Positions 28,747-38,200 of a stretch of DNA of 64,000 nucleotides are shown one piece after another. The notes under the pieces were generated by a model, which was not told the origin of the DNA, did no database searches, and saw only the letters and a list, made by a program, of their open reading frames with translations. The translations under genes and the position numbers were made by a program. The DNA is from Paenibacillus sp. UNC451MF (GTDB lineage: Bacteria > Bacillota > Bacilli > Paenibacillales > NBRC-103111). Every line of letters begins with the position of its first letter. The stretch's first letter is position 1. Location of the stretch: positions 434,001 through 498,000 of the forward strand of contig NZ_JMLS01000002.1 of the NCBI RefSeq assembly GCF_000686845.1. Direction: 5' to 3'.

Positions 28747-29924
28747 GATTGCTTGAGCTTATTTCCATGGCATTGCGCACCGTAGTCAATAATCCGATGC
28801 GTACACTGCTAACCATGCTAGGTGTTATAATAGGCGTTAGCTCCGTTGTCACTCTTGTCGCTATTGGCCAAGGGACTTCCGCTGCTATCGAGAAACAGTA
28901 TGAAGCACTCGGAACGAACCTGATCGTGGTAAACGTCATGGGCACGGGGCGTGCAACACAGCTAGTTTATGACGATCTTATGCAGCTGGAGCAGCTTCCG
29001 GAAATTCAAACCATAGCGCCTACGATTGTGAAAGGCAGTTCCAACATTAAATATGATCGTACGCAGGAGAAATATACGGTTGTTGGAACGAACGAAAATT
29101 ACTTGCCGCTTATGAAGGGGGAAATGGCCTCAGGGCGCTTCATTTCTTCCGCTGATCTAGAGTTTCGCAATCAGATTGCAGTGCTAGGCAGCACCGTTGC
29201 CAAAAAGTATTTTGGAACGCTGAATCCTCTTGGTGAAGATATTAACATCGACGGTGTCGTCTTTACCATTGCCGGTGTACTAAAAGAAAAGGGCTCCAAT
29301 ATTGGCGGAGGTGTCTCTTTAGATGATTCCGTATTCGTCCCTTTGGTAACGGCTCAACGTGCCTTTAAGCTCGGAAGCATTCGTACGACCTATTTGGAAG
29401 CTCCGACTAAAGAGCAGCTTACACAGGCTCAAAGCACGATAACCCAGTATCTGACTTACAAATTCAAAAGCGATTCAGGCTTCCAGGTCTCCAATCAGGA
29501 TGAGCTGATGAAAGCAAGAGTTGCCGCTTCCAGCTCTTTGAACAACCAGTTAATTAGTGTCGCCTGCATATCACTCCTTGTCGGCGGTATAGGAATTATG
29601 AATATTATGCTTGTCACCGTTAGCGAACGGACTCGGGAGATCGGGATTCGTAAATCCATCGGCGCGAAGCGTCGCAATATTTTGATGCAATTTCTCATTG
29701 AAGCGACAGTCATTAGCGGTTTGGGCGGAATCATTGGTCTCCTCCTAGGAAGCGGATTGGCGCTGGCTTGGCCGCACTTTAACCCGAAACAGGAAACCGT
29801 GCTTTCATTCCAGGTGGGATTGTACTCCTTCTTGTTCTCCGTTGGTGTCGGCATGATCTTCGGATTATATCCTGCCAATAAAGCTTCCAAGCTTCGACCG
29901 ATCGATGCTCTTCGCACCGACTAA
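28743..29924 (+). CDS. ABC transporter permease (MacB/YknZ, FtsX-like)
   Basis: 393 residues. MacB topology: an N-terminal helix (MRTLLTMLGVIIGVSSVV), a large extracellular MacB periplasmic-core domain about 45-240, then three C-terminal helices (ISVACISLLVGGIGIMNIML, EATVISGLGGIIGLLLG, LYSFLFSVGVGMIFGLYPA). The EREIGIRKSIGAKRRNILMQFL-type cytoplasmic loop (SERTREIGIRKSIGAKR) couples to the ATPase. Such exporters move peptides, toxins, lipoproteins or small drugs outward through mechanical action; the cargo is unknown here. Confidence 0.93.
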   Translation: MRLLELISMALRTVVNNPMRTLLTMLGVIIGVSSVVTLVAIGQGTSAAIEKQYEALGTNLIVVNVMGTGRATQLVYDDLMQLEQLPEIQTIAPTIVKGSSNIKYDRTQEKYTVVGTNENYLPLMKGEMASGRFISSADLEFRNQIAVLGSTVAKKYFGTLNPLGEDINIDGVVFTIAGVLKEKGSNIGGGVSLDDSVFVPLVTAQRAFKLGSIRTTYLEAPTKEQLTQAQSTITQYLTYKFKSDSGFQVSNQDELMKARVAASSSLNNQLISVACISLLVGGIGIMNIMLVTVSERTREIGIRKSIGAKRRNILMQFLIEATVISGLGGIIGLLLGSGLALAWPHFNPKQETVLSFQVGLYSFLFSVGVGMIFGLYPANKASKLRPIDALRTD

Positions 29925-29963
29925 CTAACGCTAGAGATAACGAAATATGGGAGGAGATTTCTG

Positions 29964-32228
29964 TTGAAATCCAATCAGAAAAAGCAATCGTTTAGAGCGA
30001 GAAAAACAACTTTATTATGTACGCTCGCCGTTTGCACCGCCTTAATGGCCAACGTCCCCTTGGCCTCTGCCGGTAAAGCGGGAGTGTTTATAGCAAACGA
30101 CACTTATTTTACATTAGAAAATGCCACCTTCACTGCTGGTGCTGAATCCTCCGCGTTGCAATTTTCTATCAAAATGCACAACGGCAGCGGCGGTGCGGTA
30201 GATTTTAACGGCTATGGAGTCCAAATTGTAGATGAGCAAGGAAACAGCTTCCCGGCGAAGCTGACAAGCAAGCAAAACGCTCGGGTCAACTCAGGACAAG
30301 AACAGCAGTTCAGCTTTGTCTCTCAGACGGGTAAAACAGCTTCGGTCCAAAATTTGAAGGTTCAGCTGTTTGCCTGGGACTCCGGATCTCCCACCTTTAC
30401 TCGAACCATTGGTGAGCTACCCGTTTCCTCCTCTGTATCCAACGAGCTTGATCCGGCCAAATTGATGCTCATTTCGCTAAAGGATGTGGATTCCTCGTAC
30501 AGCCAAGATTCCTTGGTGGCGATGAGACTCGGCCAAAGTTTTCCGGTTACCGAGAACGGTGTCCAATATTTGTTCACCGATTTGTACGTAAGAAATGCAG
30601 GCTCATCCAACTTCCAATTGCCTTCCGGACTGCAATTCCGGCTTAAAGGCGCAGATTCATTGACTTATACGGCATCCATAGTTAACACAGGCCAAGACAC
30701 ATTGATCCCTGATAAGCTGACAAAGCTGAGACTCCGTACACCGGTACCTGGCTCATTTGATCCTAATCCGTTCGTTCTCGAAGCCTTTTATTCGGAGGAC
30801 TCCGTGGATCGTATAGCTGGCAGTGTGCCATTATCCGGAACAACAGCTACCGTCCCACTCGGAACAGAGCAGCCATACTCATTATATGGTATGGATAAAG
30901 GTTTGAAAATCAAAGCGGATCAGGCACAATCTACTCGGCAGAATGATGGCATCCTGCTTCAAAACTCCGTTACAGTACGTAATGATGGTAACGAAGTCGT
31001 AGCGCTTCCTGCCTTAACAGCAACGTATTTGCTAGATTCAGAGACGTTGGCTGCTTCGGTACAGGATAAATCTATAACAACCGGATTTTTAGCGCCTAAT
31101 CAGTCGGCTACCTTTAATTATTCCGTACTAGTCCCAAGCGGAGTCGATCCTTCTATAGTTAAGTTAGCCCTAATGGAGTCTGCAAGCAGCTCGTCGTCCA
31201 GTAATTCTAACTCTAACTCAAGCACGAACTCTAACAATTCGAGCTCCAGTAATAGCAACAGCTCTAGCAGTTCCAAAACGACAACAACTGGAGCCAATGA
31301 GTCAACGAATTCAAACACGAGCAGCTCTAGCAATACTAACAATAGTTCCACCACCAAAAACAGCACCAGCACGGTGAACGCCAACAGCTATCCAGTGATG
31401 ATCATCGACCTGAAAAACATCCAGCAAACGAACAGCGCACTGGTACAAGCGAAGCCTTATCAGCTTGGTACACCGCTTTCTCTTGCGCCGAACGGTCTAA
31501 TTGACAAAAACCTGGAAATTTCACTTGTTGAGCTTCATATGCACGAAAATACAGATTATGGCTACAAAACAGCCATCGCAAAATATAAAATTACGAACAA
31601 AGGCAATGGAACGCTAGCCATTCCAGATATCGGAACGGAATTGGTTAATGATTGGGGCGATTCGTTCTCCGGAGTGAAGCAATCTTCCACGGCAACAACA
31701 ATCATGCCTAACACAAGCTATGTTGTAAGCTATTCTTATTTGATCCCGACCGATGTAACCGGTCAAAGTCTCGCATTGAATGTGATTGATCCAAAATCGG
31801 CAGCTCCGAATAAGCTTTCTATCGGTTCATTCCAGGTTGCTGTTCAAAGCGAGTCGTCCGACAAGGTAATCAGCTTCTATCCGTTTGACGTATCCTTTGA
31901 TGCTTATAGCATCGCAACCTTATATAACAACGGATACGTATACCAATTAAGTCTGGACCTGGACATCACTCGTAAGGACCCTGTCATTGTGGATCAGAAC
32001 TTCTCCAAAATGGAATTCGATCTGGTCGATGGACAAGGACGCATACTCGGCTCCACTTCCGCAAGCTTTACGGGAACAGAGAAGCTTATAAGCGGAAATC
32101 AAAAAATCAGCTTCACTAATATTAAAACCGAACAGTTCGATAAACAGCTGATTATTAATGTTTACGAGACGATTGAGACGCCTTCCGGCACGGCCAAACG
32201 TTTAGTCAAGCAGCTGACACAGAATTAA
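29964..32228 (+). CDS. Large secreted protein with a Ser/Asn/Thr-rich linker, last gene of the exporter operon
   Basis: 754 residues from TTG 29964 (GGGAGGAG upstream). N-terminal signal peptide (LLCTLAVCTALMANVPLASA). The mature part looks like a chain of beta-sandwich segments with recurring patterns: LENATFTAG...LQFSIKMHN near 45, FTDLYVRN near 200, NSVTVRNDGNEVVALP near 335, KYKITNKGNGTLAIP near 545. A low-complexity stretch of Ser, Asn and Thr (about residues 405-472) divides it in two, like a wall-spanning or glycosylated linker. No LPxTG, SLH or enzyme motif seen. Forty bases after the permease stop, so probably the cargo, a partner or a surface component of the exporter. Function unknown. 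Confidence 0.75.
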   Translation: MKSNQKKQSFRARKTTLLCTLAVCTALMANVPLASAGKAGVFIANDTYFTLENATFTAGAESSALQFSIKMHNGSGGAVDFNGYGVQIVDEQGNSFPAKLTSKQNARVNSGQEQQFSFVSQTGKTASVQNLKVQLFAWDSGSPTFTRTIGELPVSSSVSNELDPAKLMLISLKDVDSSYSQDSLVAMRLGQSFPVTENGVQYLFTDLYVRNAGSSNFQLPSGLQFRLKGADSLTYTASIVNTGQDTLIPDKLTKLRLRTPVPGSFDPNPFVLEAFYSEDSVDRIAGSVPLSGTTATVPLGTEQPYSLYGMDKGLKIKADQAQSTRQNDGILLQNSVTVRNDGNEVVALPALTATYLLDSETLAASVQDKSITTGFLAPNQSATFNYSVLVPSGVDPSIVKLALMESASSSSSSNSNSNSSTNSNNSSSSNSNSSSSSKTTTTGANESTNSNTSSSSNTNNSSTTKNSTSTVNANSYPVMIIDLKNIQQTNSALVQAKPYQLGTPLSLAPNGLIDKNLEISLVELHMHENTDYGYKTAIAKYKITNKGNGTLAIPDIGTELVNDWGDSFSGVKQSSTATTIMPNTSYVVSYSYLIPTDVTGQSLALNVIDPKSAAPNKLSIGSFQVAVQSESSDKVISFYPFDVSFDAYSIATLYNNGYVYQLSLDLDITRKDPVIVDQNFSKMEFDLVDGQGRILGSTSASFTGTEKLISGNQKISFTNIKTEQFDKQLIINVYETIETPSGTAKRLVKQLTQN

Positions 32229-32240
32229 TAAACAAAAGCA

Positions 32241-32302
32241 AAACCACCCCGTTTCCTTGAGCATGAAGGCATCCTGCTCATCAAGGGACGGGGTGGTTTC
32301 TT
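32241..32302. terminator. Bidirectional terminator between the exporter operon and the mannosidase gene
   Basis: Long stem AAACCACCCCGT / ACGGGGTGGTTT, extended internally by CCTTGA and TGAGCA/TGCTCA pairing. It lies between two convergent stops. Confidence 0.9.
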
Positions 32303-32314
32303 TATATCCAGAAA

Positions 32315-35300
32315 TTAAATATCAATAAGGAAGGTTTTGATCTCATACGGCTTCAAGGGCAGCCGAAGTATCGGTTCCCTGCTAGGATCGCCTATCGGCC
32401 GTTCCATCAAGTCGCTCTCCTGCCAGCTGCGAACGTCGTAGTCACTAGTTAGCTCTACCGTGCCTCTCTGCCCAGCAAATTCATGGAAGCGCAGCACGAT
32501 TCGACCTCCGTCTTCCGCTTGTTTCACGGCATCGATGTGAACGCTGCCGCCCACCACACGGAACAATGAGCTAGGAGCATTCGTTACACCTGCCTGGATC
32601 TGTAGTGGAGCATTCAAATCCCATGCTTCTTCTACCGTGCAGCCGTTCAACCAATCTCCGGCATGCGGCAGAATGGAGTAAGTAAAGGCATGATGACCCT
32701 GATCGGCTTGAGGATCAGGCACCATCGCCGATTTCAGAAGCGTAAGACGCATTACATTATCCTTGATGTCGTAGCCATATTTGCAATCGTTCATCAGGCT
32801 GACGCCATACCCGCGTTCCGATAAGTCAGCCCATTGATGCCCTACAACCTCAAACCTTGCGTAATCCCAGCTCGTATTCCAGTGAGTTGGCCGCTTGACG
32901 TTACCGAATTGAATATCATACGTCGCCTCGGTAGAGCGCACTTCAACCGGGAATACAGCCTTCAAGAGCTTGCGCTGCTCATGCCAGTCGACTGTCGTCT
33001 TGAAATCAATACGCCGAGAATGTGCATACACAATCAGCTCCTGCTCAAGAGTTGAGGCTTTATAGCTCCATACAAAGCGAACGACCGCGCGAAGAGCTCC
33101 ATTCTCGACGACCTCAACCGATTGCAATGTACGAATTTCCTCCATTTTTTGCGTATAAAAAATATCAATGTCCCACGCTTCATGACGTCCCTTCGGTTTG
33201 TCCTCAAATACCTGCAAAACATTACCTCTGGCACCTTCAGCTAGCACTTCGCGCAAAACAGTTTTATCCCATACGGAAGTCAATTGGCCGCTCTCATCCC
33301 ATTGCAACTTGTAAAACGGCGTTTCCATAGTTTGGTTGCCAATAATAAATGGTTTCTCTTTACTTTTACTCGTTGATACACTGCTGTCTGCGACAAATCG
33401 AATCGTGGAATGGCCCATCGAAGGAACGCTTTCCGCAAATACCCACCAGCCTGCTTCATCACGTTGGCTCACGAGCAGTTTACCTGAATTATCCTGCCAA
33501 AAACCATTCACCGAAGGTTCCTGTAAATCCTTATCTCGAATAAAGACAAGTCCCTTGCGCTCCCAGCCTGAACTGTTCCATATGGTTACCGCTTGTTCTT
33601 GCTTATTTGTGTTAACGCTAAGCTCCTTTGCAGCTTGTAAATAAGCTTTCTGTATCAAGGTCTCGGCCTCTTCATACTCAACTCGCGAATCCTCATACAC
33701 CTCTTGGATGGAGGAGCCAGGAATAATATCGTGGAATTGGTTACGCAGCACAATTTTCCAAGCTTCCGCTAGCTCCTTCTGGGCATACACGGACCAATCT
33801 CCCTGCATCAAACTGCCCATGACCCCCATCCATTCCGCTTCTCGTCCGAGCAGCTCCAACTTGCGGTTCATCTTCTTATTGTAAGCTTGGCTTGTATACG
33901 TTCCCCGGTGCAGCTCCAAATACAGCTCCCCATCCCACGTATGAACATATTCTTTGGTTTCAGCAACCGTCTGCTGCAGCGTTTCGAAGTACTCATCGAC
34001 TCTTCCTGTCGTCACCTGAGGAACGCCCGGCAATTCATTCAGTCTTCTTCTCAGCTCCAGCATGTCTCGGTTCACACCGCCTCCCCCATCTCCATAACCA
34101 TAGGATAGGAGGAGTTCTTTATTAATAGGCTTGTCACGGTATGTTTCCCATATTCCATTCACCGTCCGTGCAGTCACTTCACCATTATACGTATATAGCC
34201 AACCCCCTGCGTTATCTGGAGTTGTAATAAAATGGGTCAATATCTCCGTACCGTCGATACCGCGCCAATGAAACGTATCATGCGGCATCCGATTGTATTG
34301 ATTCCAGCTAATTTTGGTCGTCATGAACGTAGCAATACCTGATTTGCGCAGTATTTGCGGAAGCGCCCAGCTATAGCCGAATACATCAGGTAGCCATAAA
34401 TAAGTGCATTCAACGCCGAATTCCTCTTTTAAAAAACGAGTCCCGTACAAAAGCTGACGTACAAGCGATTCCCCGCTTGTCAGATTGCAGTCGGCCTCCA
34501 GCCACATCCCGCCGCCGGCTTCCCATCGTCCTTCTCGGACCCGCTCTTTAATTTGTTCGTAAATATCCGGGTAATCCGTTTTAATATAATCATAGAGCTG
34601 CGGCATCGTTTGGAGAAATACGTAATCCGGAAACTTTTCCATTAAACGAAGTACGGTTGAGAAGGAGCGAGCAGCCTTTTCCCGTGTATGTTTAAGTCTC
34701 CACAGCCATGCGACATCAATGTGGGTGTGCCCGATACATCGAACCGAAACTGGATGATGCTTGGGCAGCTTCTCCACCGATTTGCGTAATTGAGACGCCG
34801 CGGCAGCTGTAGAATCATAAAAAGCCTCCGATCCTGGATTCGACCAGTCAAGCATCAGGAAGGCCTGATCCACCGCAGATAATAGCAGGGAGCTCTCCGG
34901 GGCGTGCTCGTGAAGCTCCTTAACCACCTCTAGTGCTGCGCGGGCTGTGTAGTAGAGATCATCTGTATCCTCATCGAGCCAGCACAACTCCGCACGCTTA
35001 AGCTGATGCTCCTGCACCGTATTTGGACTGTACCCTCCCATACCAGACCATAACCGGAAGCACAGCTGCAGCTTCGCACCGGCCACATATTCTTGAAGGA
35101 ATACTTCCTGGTGGTTGCTGTCCACTCCCTGATAAGGCTTGCCATTAATAAATAGCAGCGATTCAAAACCGGAGTTATTGCCCCCTCCCGTTTTTCCAAA
35201 ATCAAATCGTCCCAGTACTTTACGATCTTTCCAGCTTTCTGGTACTTCTGTCTCGGCAGCCAGCCATAGGTATCGATCGCTTCCTTCCCAACGGTCACCT

Positions 35301-35473
35301 AAACGCATGATTCCAGAATCCTTGTTCAAGGATAACGGCAGTACAGGGCGTTGTCCGGTCACCCCTTCCGAATCCTCAAGACTTTCAAAAGCAGCAATCC
35401 GCTGTCTATCTCGATATCTAAATTCTGATAGTTCTTGAAGTCTCGCCTTCAGCTTTTCCTGTGTAAATAACAT
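32315..35473 (-). CDS. Alpha-mannosidase, glycoside hydrolase family 38
   Basis: 1052 residues from ATG 35473 (AAAGGAGG upstream). Retaining exo-alpha-mannosidase, cytoplasmic (no signal peptide). N-terminal beta domain, then the catalytic domain with the zinc site HTHIDVAWLW at 249-258 (His249, His251, Asp253 region) and the nucleophile Asp328 in WLEADCNLTSGES; then LPDVFGYSWALPQIL, the three-helix middle domain and the long C-terminal beta-sandwich. Length matches bacterial GH38 of the ~1000-residue type. An 18-base perfect palindrome lies just upstream, and the LacI gene upstream is on the same strand; the intracellular location implies that mannosides are taken up first. Confidence 0.93.
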   Translation of the reverse strand: MLFTQEKLKARLQELSEFRYRDRQRIAAFESLEDSEGVTGQRPVLPLSLNKDSGIMRLGDRWEGSDRYLWLAAETEVPESWKDRKVLGRFDFGKTGGGNNSGFESLLFINGKPYQGVDSNHQEVFLQEYVAGAKLQLCFRLWSGMGGYSPNTVQEHQLKRAELCWLDEDTDDLYYTARAALEVVKELHEHAPESSLLLSAVDQAFLMLDWSNPGSEAFYDSTAAAASQLRKSVEKLPKHHPVSVRCIGHTHIDVAWLWRLKHTREKAARSFSTVLRLMEKFPDYVFLQTMPQLYDYIKTDYPDIYEQIKERVREGRWEAGGGMWLEADCNLTSGESLVRQLLYGTRFLKEEFGVECTYLWLPDVFGYSWALPQILRKSGIATFMTTKISWNQYNRMPHDTFHWRGIDGTEILTHFITTPDNAGGWLYTYNGEVTARTVNGIWETYRDKPINKELLLSYGYGDGGGGVNRDMLELRRRLNELPGVPQVTTGRVDEYFETLQQTVAETKEYVHTWDGELYLELHRGTYTSQAYNKKMNRKLELLGREAEWMGVMGSLMQGDWSVYAQKELAEAWKIVLRNQFHDIIPGSSIQEVYEDSRVEYEEAETLIQKAYLQAAKELSVNTNKQEQAVTIWNSSGWERKGLVFIRDKDLQEPSVNGFWQDNSGKLLVSQRDEAGWWVFAESVPSMGHSTIRFVADSSVSTSKSKEKPFIIGNQTMETPFYKLQWDESGQLTSVWDKTVLREVLAEGARGNVLQVFEDKPKGRHEAWDIDIFYTQKMEEIRTLQSVEVVENGALRAVVRFVWSYKASTLEQELIVYAHSRRIDFKTTVDWHEQRKLLKAVFPVEVRSTEATYDIQFGNVKRPTHWNTSWDYARFEVVGHQWADLSERGYGVSLMNDCKYGYDIKDNVMRLTLLKSAMVPDPQADQGHHAFTYSILPHAGDWLNGCTVEEAWDLNAPLQIQAGVTNAPSSLFRVVGGSVHIDAVKQAEDGGRIVLRFHEFAGQRGTVELTSDYDVRSWQESDLMERPIGDPSREPILRLPLKPYEIKTFLIDI

Positions 35474-35492
35474 AGATCTTCCTCCTTTATAG

Positions 35493-35510
35493 ATATAACA
35501 CGTGTTATAT
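35493..35510. promoter_or_regulatory. LacI-type operator, copy 1 (before the mannosidase gene)
   Basis: Perfect palindrome ATATAACACGTGTTATAT, located between the lacI stop (35525) and the mannosidase start (35473), 2 bases from the AAAGGAGG region. The same core recurs before lacI. Confidence 0.8.
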
Positions 35511-35524
35511 TCATTCAAAAAAAT

Positions 35525-36562
35525 TTAGGTTAACCGCCCGACACTTTCTCTCTCTTCTAATAAGGCTTTTACCCATATGCCGGTTTTATCCTCAATCGCT
35601 CTTTGACCTTCGACATACTCAAGCAGTCTTTGAGCAGCTAAACGCCCCATTTCCCGATAAGGAACCTCCATAGAGGAAATCGCCGGGAACAGATGCTGAT
35701 TTATTCGTTCTGTATTGTCACATGCCATTAGATGAATGTCTTTGCCTACTTGTATACCCAGAAGCTGAGCCGCACGGCTCACGTACACCGCTCCTCGAGA
35801 CCAATTGGTCAAAAGAACGCATGAGGAAGACAAGAAATCCTTCGTCCACTGCTTCCAATGCTCTGTCTGTTCATTCCAAGGACTGTCCAGTTCGCAGAAA
35901 ACTGTAGGCTCCATTCCATGGGATGCCATCCATCGCTCATAAGCGCTGCGCCTCTCCTTATCCCCCCAGCCAAGCGGAGTTGGGTGATGCAGCTCCAAAT
36001 AAGCAGGTATACGTTTCGTTCGCTCCCACATATAGTCCAGCGCCCGATAAACACTTTCTTCATAATCCATCAATACAGATGCGATTCCATCATGATTAGG
36101 ATAACCTTCTACGGATACATAAGGAATCTGGTGATGATTCGCCGTCTGAACCCAATCTTCATTCACTTGATGGGGTCTATCCAAAGCTATGATTCCATCG
36201 ATGCGTCGCTGCAAAAACAAATCCAGCATGCCTTCTATTCTCTGATGTGGAGAGCTTCCTGAGGGGTAAAGCAGTACATGGTACCCTTTAATTGCGCAAG
36301 TCTCCTGCATCCCTTCAAGCACCTGGAGAAACAATGGATTCGATACGTTCCCATAGGCAGCCAAACAATAGCTTCTTCCCGTTTTCATTCCGCGTGCTTG
36401 CGCGTCCACCTGATAGTTGAGCTCACGGATTACTTCCAAAACCATTTTACGTTTTTCCTCGCTTACGCCAATACCCGGTGTTCCGTTCAATACCGCAGAT
36501 ACGACACTGCGAGACACCCCTGCTCGTTTTGCTACATCAAAGCTGGTCACTCTTTTTACCAT
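35525..36562 (-). CDS. LacI-family transcriptional regulator of the mannosidase locus
   Basis: 345 residues. N-terminal helix-turn-helix SFDVAKRAGVSRSVVSAVLNG with the hinge helix, then a periplasmic-binding-protein-like sensor domain (DGIIALDRPH, YVSVEGYPNHDGIASVLMDYE). The start is ATG 36562, since AGAGG lies 9 bases upstream of it and only 3 from the earlier ATG (36568). The palindrome at 36586-36599 is just upstream and the identical one precedes the mannosidase gene, so it most likely represses both until an inducer (perhaps a manno-oligosaccharide) binds. Confidence 0.9.
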   Translation of the reverse strand: MVKRVTSFDVAKRAGVSRSVVSAVLNGTPGIGVSEEKRKMVLEVIRELNYQVDAQARGMKTGRSYCLAAYGNVSNPLFLQVLEGMQETCAIKGYHVLLYPSGSSPHQRIEGMLDLFLQRRIDGIIALDRPHQVNEDWVQTANHHQIPYVSVEGYPNHDGIASVLMDYEESVYRALDYMWERTKRIPAYLELHHPTPLGWGDKERRSAYERWMASHGMEPTVFCELDSPWNEQTEHWKQWTKDFLSSSCVLLTNWSRGAVYVSRAAQLLGIQVGKDIHLMACDNTERINQHLFPAISSMEVPYREMGRLAAQRLLEYVEGQRAIEDKTGIWVKALLEERESVGRLT

Positions 36563-36585
36563 TTCCATGCACCTCTAACCAAAAA

Positions 36586-36599
36586 ATAACACGTGTTAT
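36586..36599. promoter_or_regulatory. LacI-type operator, copy 2 (before the lacI gene)
   Basis: Perfect palindrome ATAACACGTGTTAT, same core as copy 1, 24 bases upstream of the lacI start. This is the arrangement expected for autoregulation. Confidence 0.8.
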
Positions 36600-36744
36600 A
36601 TCAAAACGCAACCCTATATGCAAAAAAAATTTGTACTTCTCTTTTGCTCAAACTATCGCTAATCGGGTCAACTCATAAACGGTGGAAGTTAAATCCATAC
36701 TAATGACAGAAACGATAGTGACAAGAACGGAAAGGAGTCACCTT

Positions 36745-37527
36745 ATGATACAAAAGCATTGGAATATCAAACTGTCAGTTTTTATCTCAGTGCTACTATT
36801 ACTCTGTTCGTCAAACCAAGCTTCATGTATGGAACTGTCCTCCAGAAGCTCCACTTATCTGCTCAAAACGGAAAAAGCAGATCTTACCGGGGACTCAGTT
36901 CCTGAGACCATTGTATTTAGCGGAACCAAGTTGGACCCAACAACGAGCTATTACGATAAACTGAACATCCGTATTGTAAGCTCATCGGACTCCAAGTCTA
37001 TCAACATCATCTCCGCAGGCGGTTATAATCCTACTCTCCAGCTGCAGGATTACAATGGAGATCAAATCAGCGATATCTACATAAGTGCATCTCAGGGAAA
37101 TAACCAGCCTGCATCATTATCTCTGTATACCATTTTAGACGAACAAGCCGTTCCAATTCCCCTACCTCCACCACTAAATATCAAAGGAACACTTAAGGAT
37201 AATTATAAAGCTCCCGTAACAATCCACAATACGAATCAGCGGTACGTCCTTGATTTGGTGGAGCGCAAAACCTCTTACGAGGCTATAGGTTATTATCAGA
37301 ACGGCCGACTTCTTCAGCCTGCAAGCATGATCATTAACGGCTACAATGCGCTAGAGCCCATCGATTGGGACCGGGACGGCATCGGCGAGCTTAGAGGCAT
37401 CCAACGAATCATGCTCCCAAACGACGAGACCATAGCATTAGCTCACTCCATATGGAAGTGGCGTTACAATCAATGGACCTTGGTTCGTGCAAAAGTAGTA
37501 AGCCATCTGAACGGTTATGAACAGTAA
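36745..37527 (+). CDS. Secreted protein with VCBS/EF-hand-like calcium loops, unknown function
   Basis: 260 residues. Signal peptide (IKLSVFISVLLLLCSSNQASC). Three acidic loops resemble the calcium-binding turns of VCBS/FG-GAP repeats: DLTGDSVPE, DYNGDQISD and DWDRDGIGE. No catalytic motif. Start ATG 36745 with AAAGGAG upstream; the frame is open from 36682, but no good signal precedes that. It stands alone, divergent from lacI and convergent with the PilZ gene. Confidence 0.7.
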   Translation: MIQKHWNIKLSVFISVLLLLCSSNQASCMELSSRSSTYLLKTEKADLTGDSVPETIVFSGTKLDPTTSYYDKLNIRIVSSSDSKSINIISAGGYNPTLQLQDYNGDQISDIYISASQGNNQPASLSLYTILDEQAVPIPLPPPLNIKGTLKDNYKAPVTIHNTNQRYVLDLVERKTSYEAIGYYQNGRLLQPASMIINGYNALEPIDWDRDGIGELRGIQRIMLPNDETIALAHSIWKWRYNQWTLVRAKVVSHLNGYEQ

Positions 37528-37528
37528 T

Positions 37529-37563
37529 AAAACCAAGAAGCTTTTATAAGCTGCTTGGTTTTG
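37529..37563. terminator. Bidirectional terminator
   Basis: AAAACCAAG pairs with CTTGGTTTT, extended by AGCTT/AAGCT, between the convergent stops at 37527 and 37591. Confidence 0.85.
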
Positions 37564-37590
37564 GGTGTTCAGTTCAAAAGACCGTCTGCG

Positions 37591-38184
37591 TTAAGCCAAC
37601 ATCATCTGCTTGAACTGCTGCATCGCGATATAATATCTAAGTTTGTTAAGATCATTGCTGGATATGCTATCAATCTCCGCTCCATAGCGAATCGACTTTT
37701 CCAAAATATGCGCATAACGGACAATGAGCTTCAAATGGATGCTCTCGTCATCACAGATCATCATACTATTATATACTTCGTGCATTTTAATAGAAAAATC
37801 ATTAATCTCAAACCCTATACCAAATCGGCTAACATCAACTACCCTTACCGCAGTCGTTTTAAAGTCCTCGCTAATTGTTGCAAAAGTGTTAAGCTTATAG
37901 CTCGTGTACTTTACATTTCCTTCATTTAACCATTCTTCCACTTCTTTTTTGGGCTTTGCTTTTATATGAAAAAGTTCCGATTCAGCCGGTACCAGCAGCA
38001 TCTTTGAGTTGGCATTATGTAAAATTCTCATATTTTGACGACGTTTAAAATCGAAGCAAAGCACAGTATCTCCATCGGCGAGAGCCGCATTGTTCTCGAC
38101 TCCAACTTCCATAAAGTCCTCTTGCTCGTACCCGACATGCGCTTGATAAACTTTTCCTTTATGCAGCAATTGAATGTCTTTCAT
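37591..38184 (-). CDS. PilZ-like protein (YpfA/YcgR architecture)
   Basis: 197 residues. An N-terminal YcgR-like beta-barrel (about 1-95) is followed by a PilZ-like domain (about 96-195). The second PilZ motif is there, DVSRFGIGF (D-x-S-x-x-G). The first, an RxxxR that clamps c-di-GMP, is not: the matching stretch reads VKYTSYKLNTFATI, with lysines spaced differently. So c-di-GMP binding is uncertain. Two HD-GYP enzymes lie elsewhere in the window. A hairpin repeat directly abuts its ribosome binding site (CTAAGGAG). Confidence 0.65.
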   Translation of the reverse strand: MKDIQLLHKGKVYQAHVGYEQEDFMEVGVENNAALADGDTVLCFDFKRRQNMRILHNANSKMLLVPAESELFHIKAKPKKEVEEWLNEGNVKYTSYKLNTFATISEDFKTTAVRVVDVSRFGIGFEINDFSIKMHEVYNSMMICDDESIHLKLIVRYAHILEKSIRYGAEIDSISSNDLNKLRYYIAMQQFKQMMLA

Positions 38185-38200
38185 GGAATCATCTCCTTAG

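Noticed and set aside
31178-31395. Ser/Asn codon run considered as a DNA repeat or assembly artefact
   Set aside because: The codons vary (TCT, AGC, TCG, AAT, AAC) while the reading frame stays open, so this is a protein low-complexity linker.
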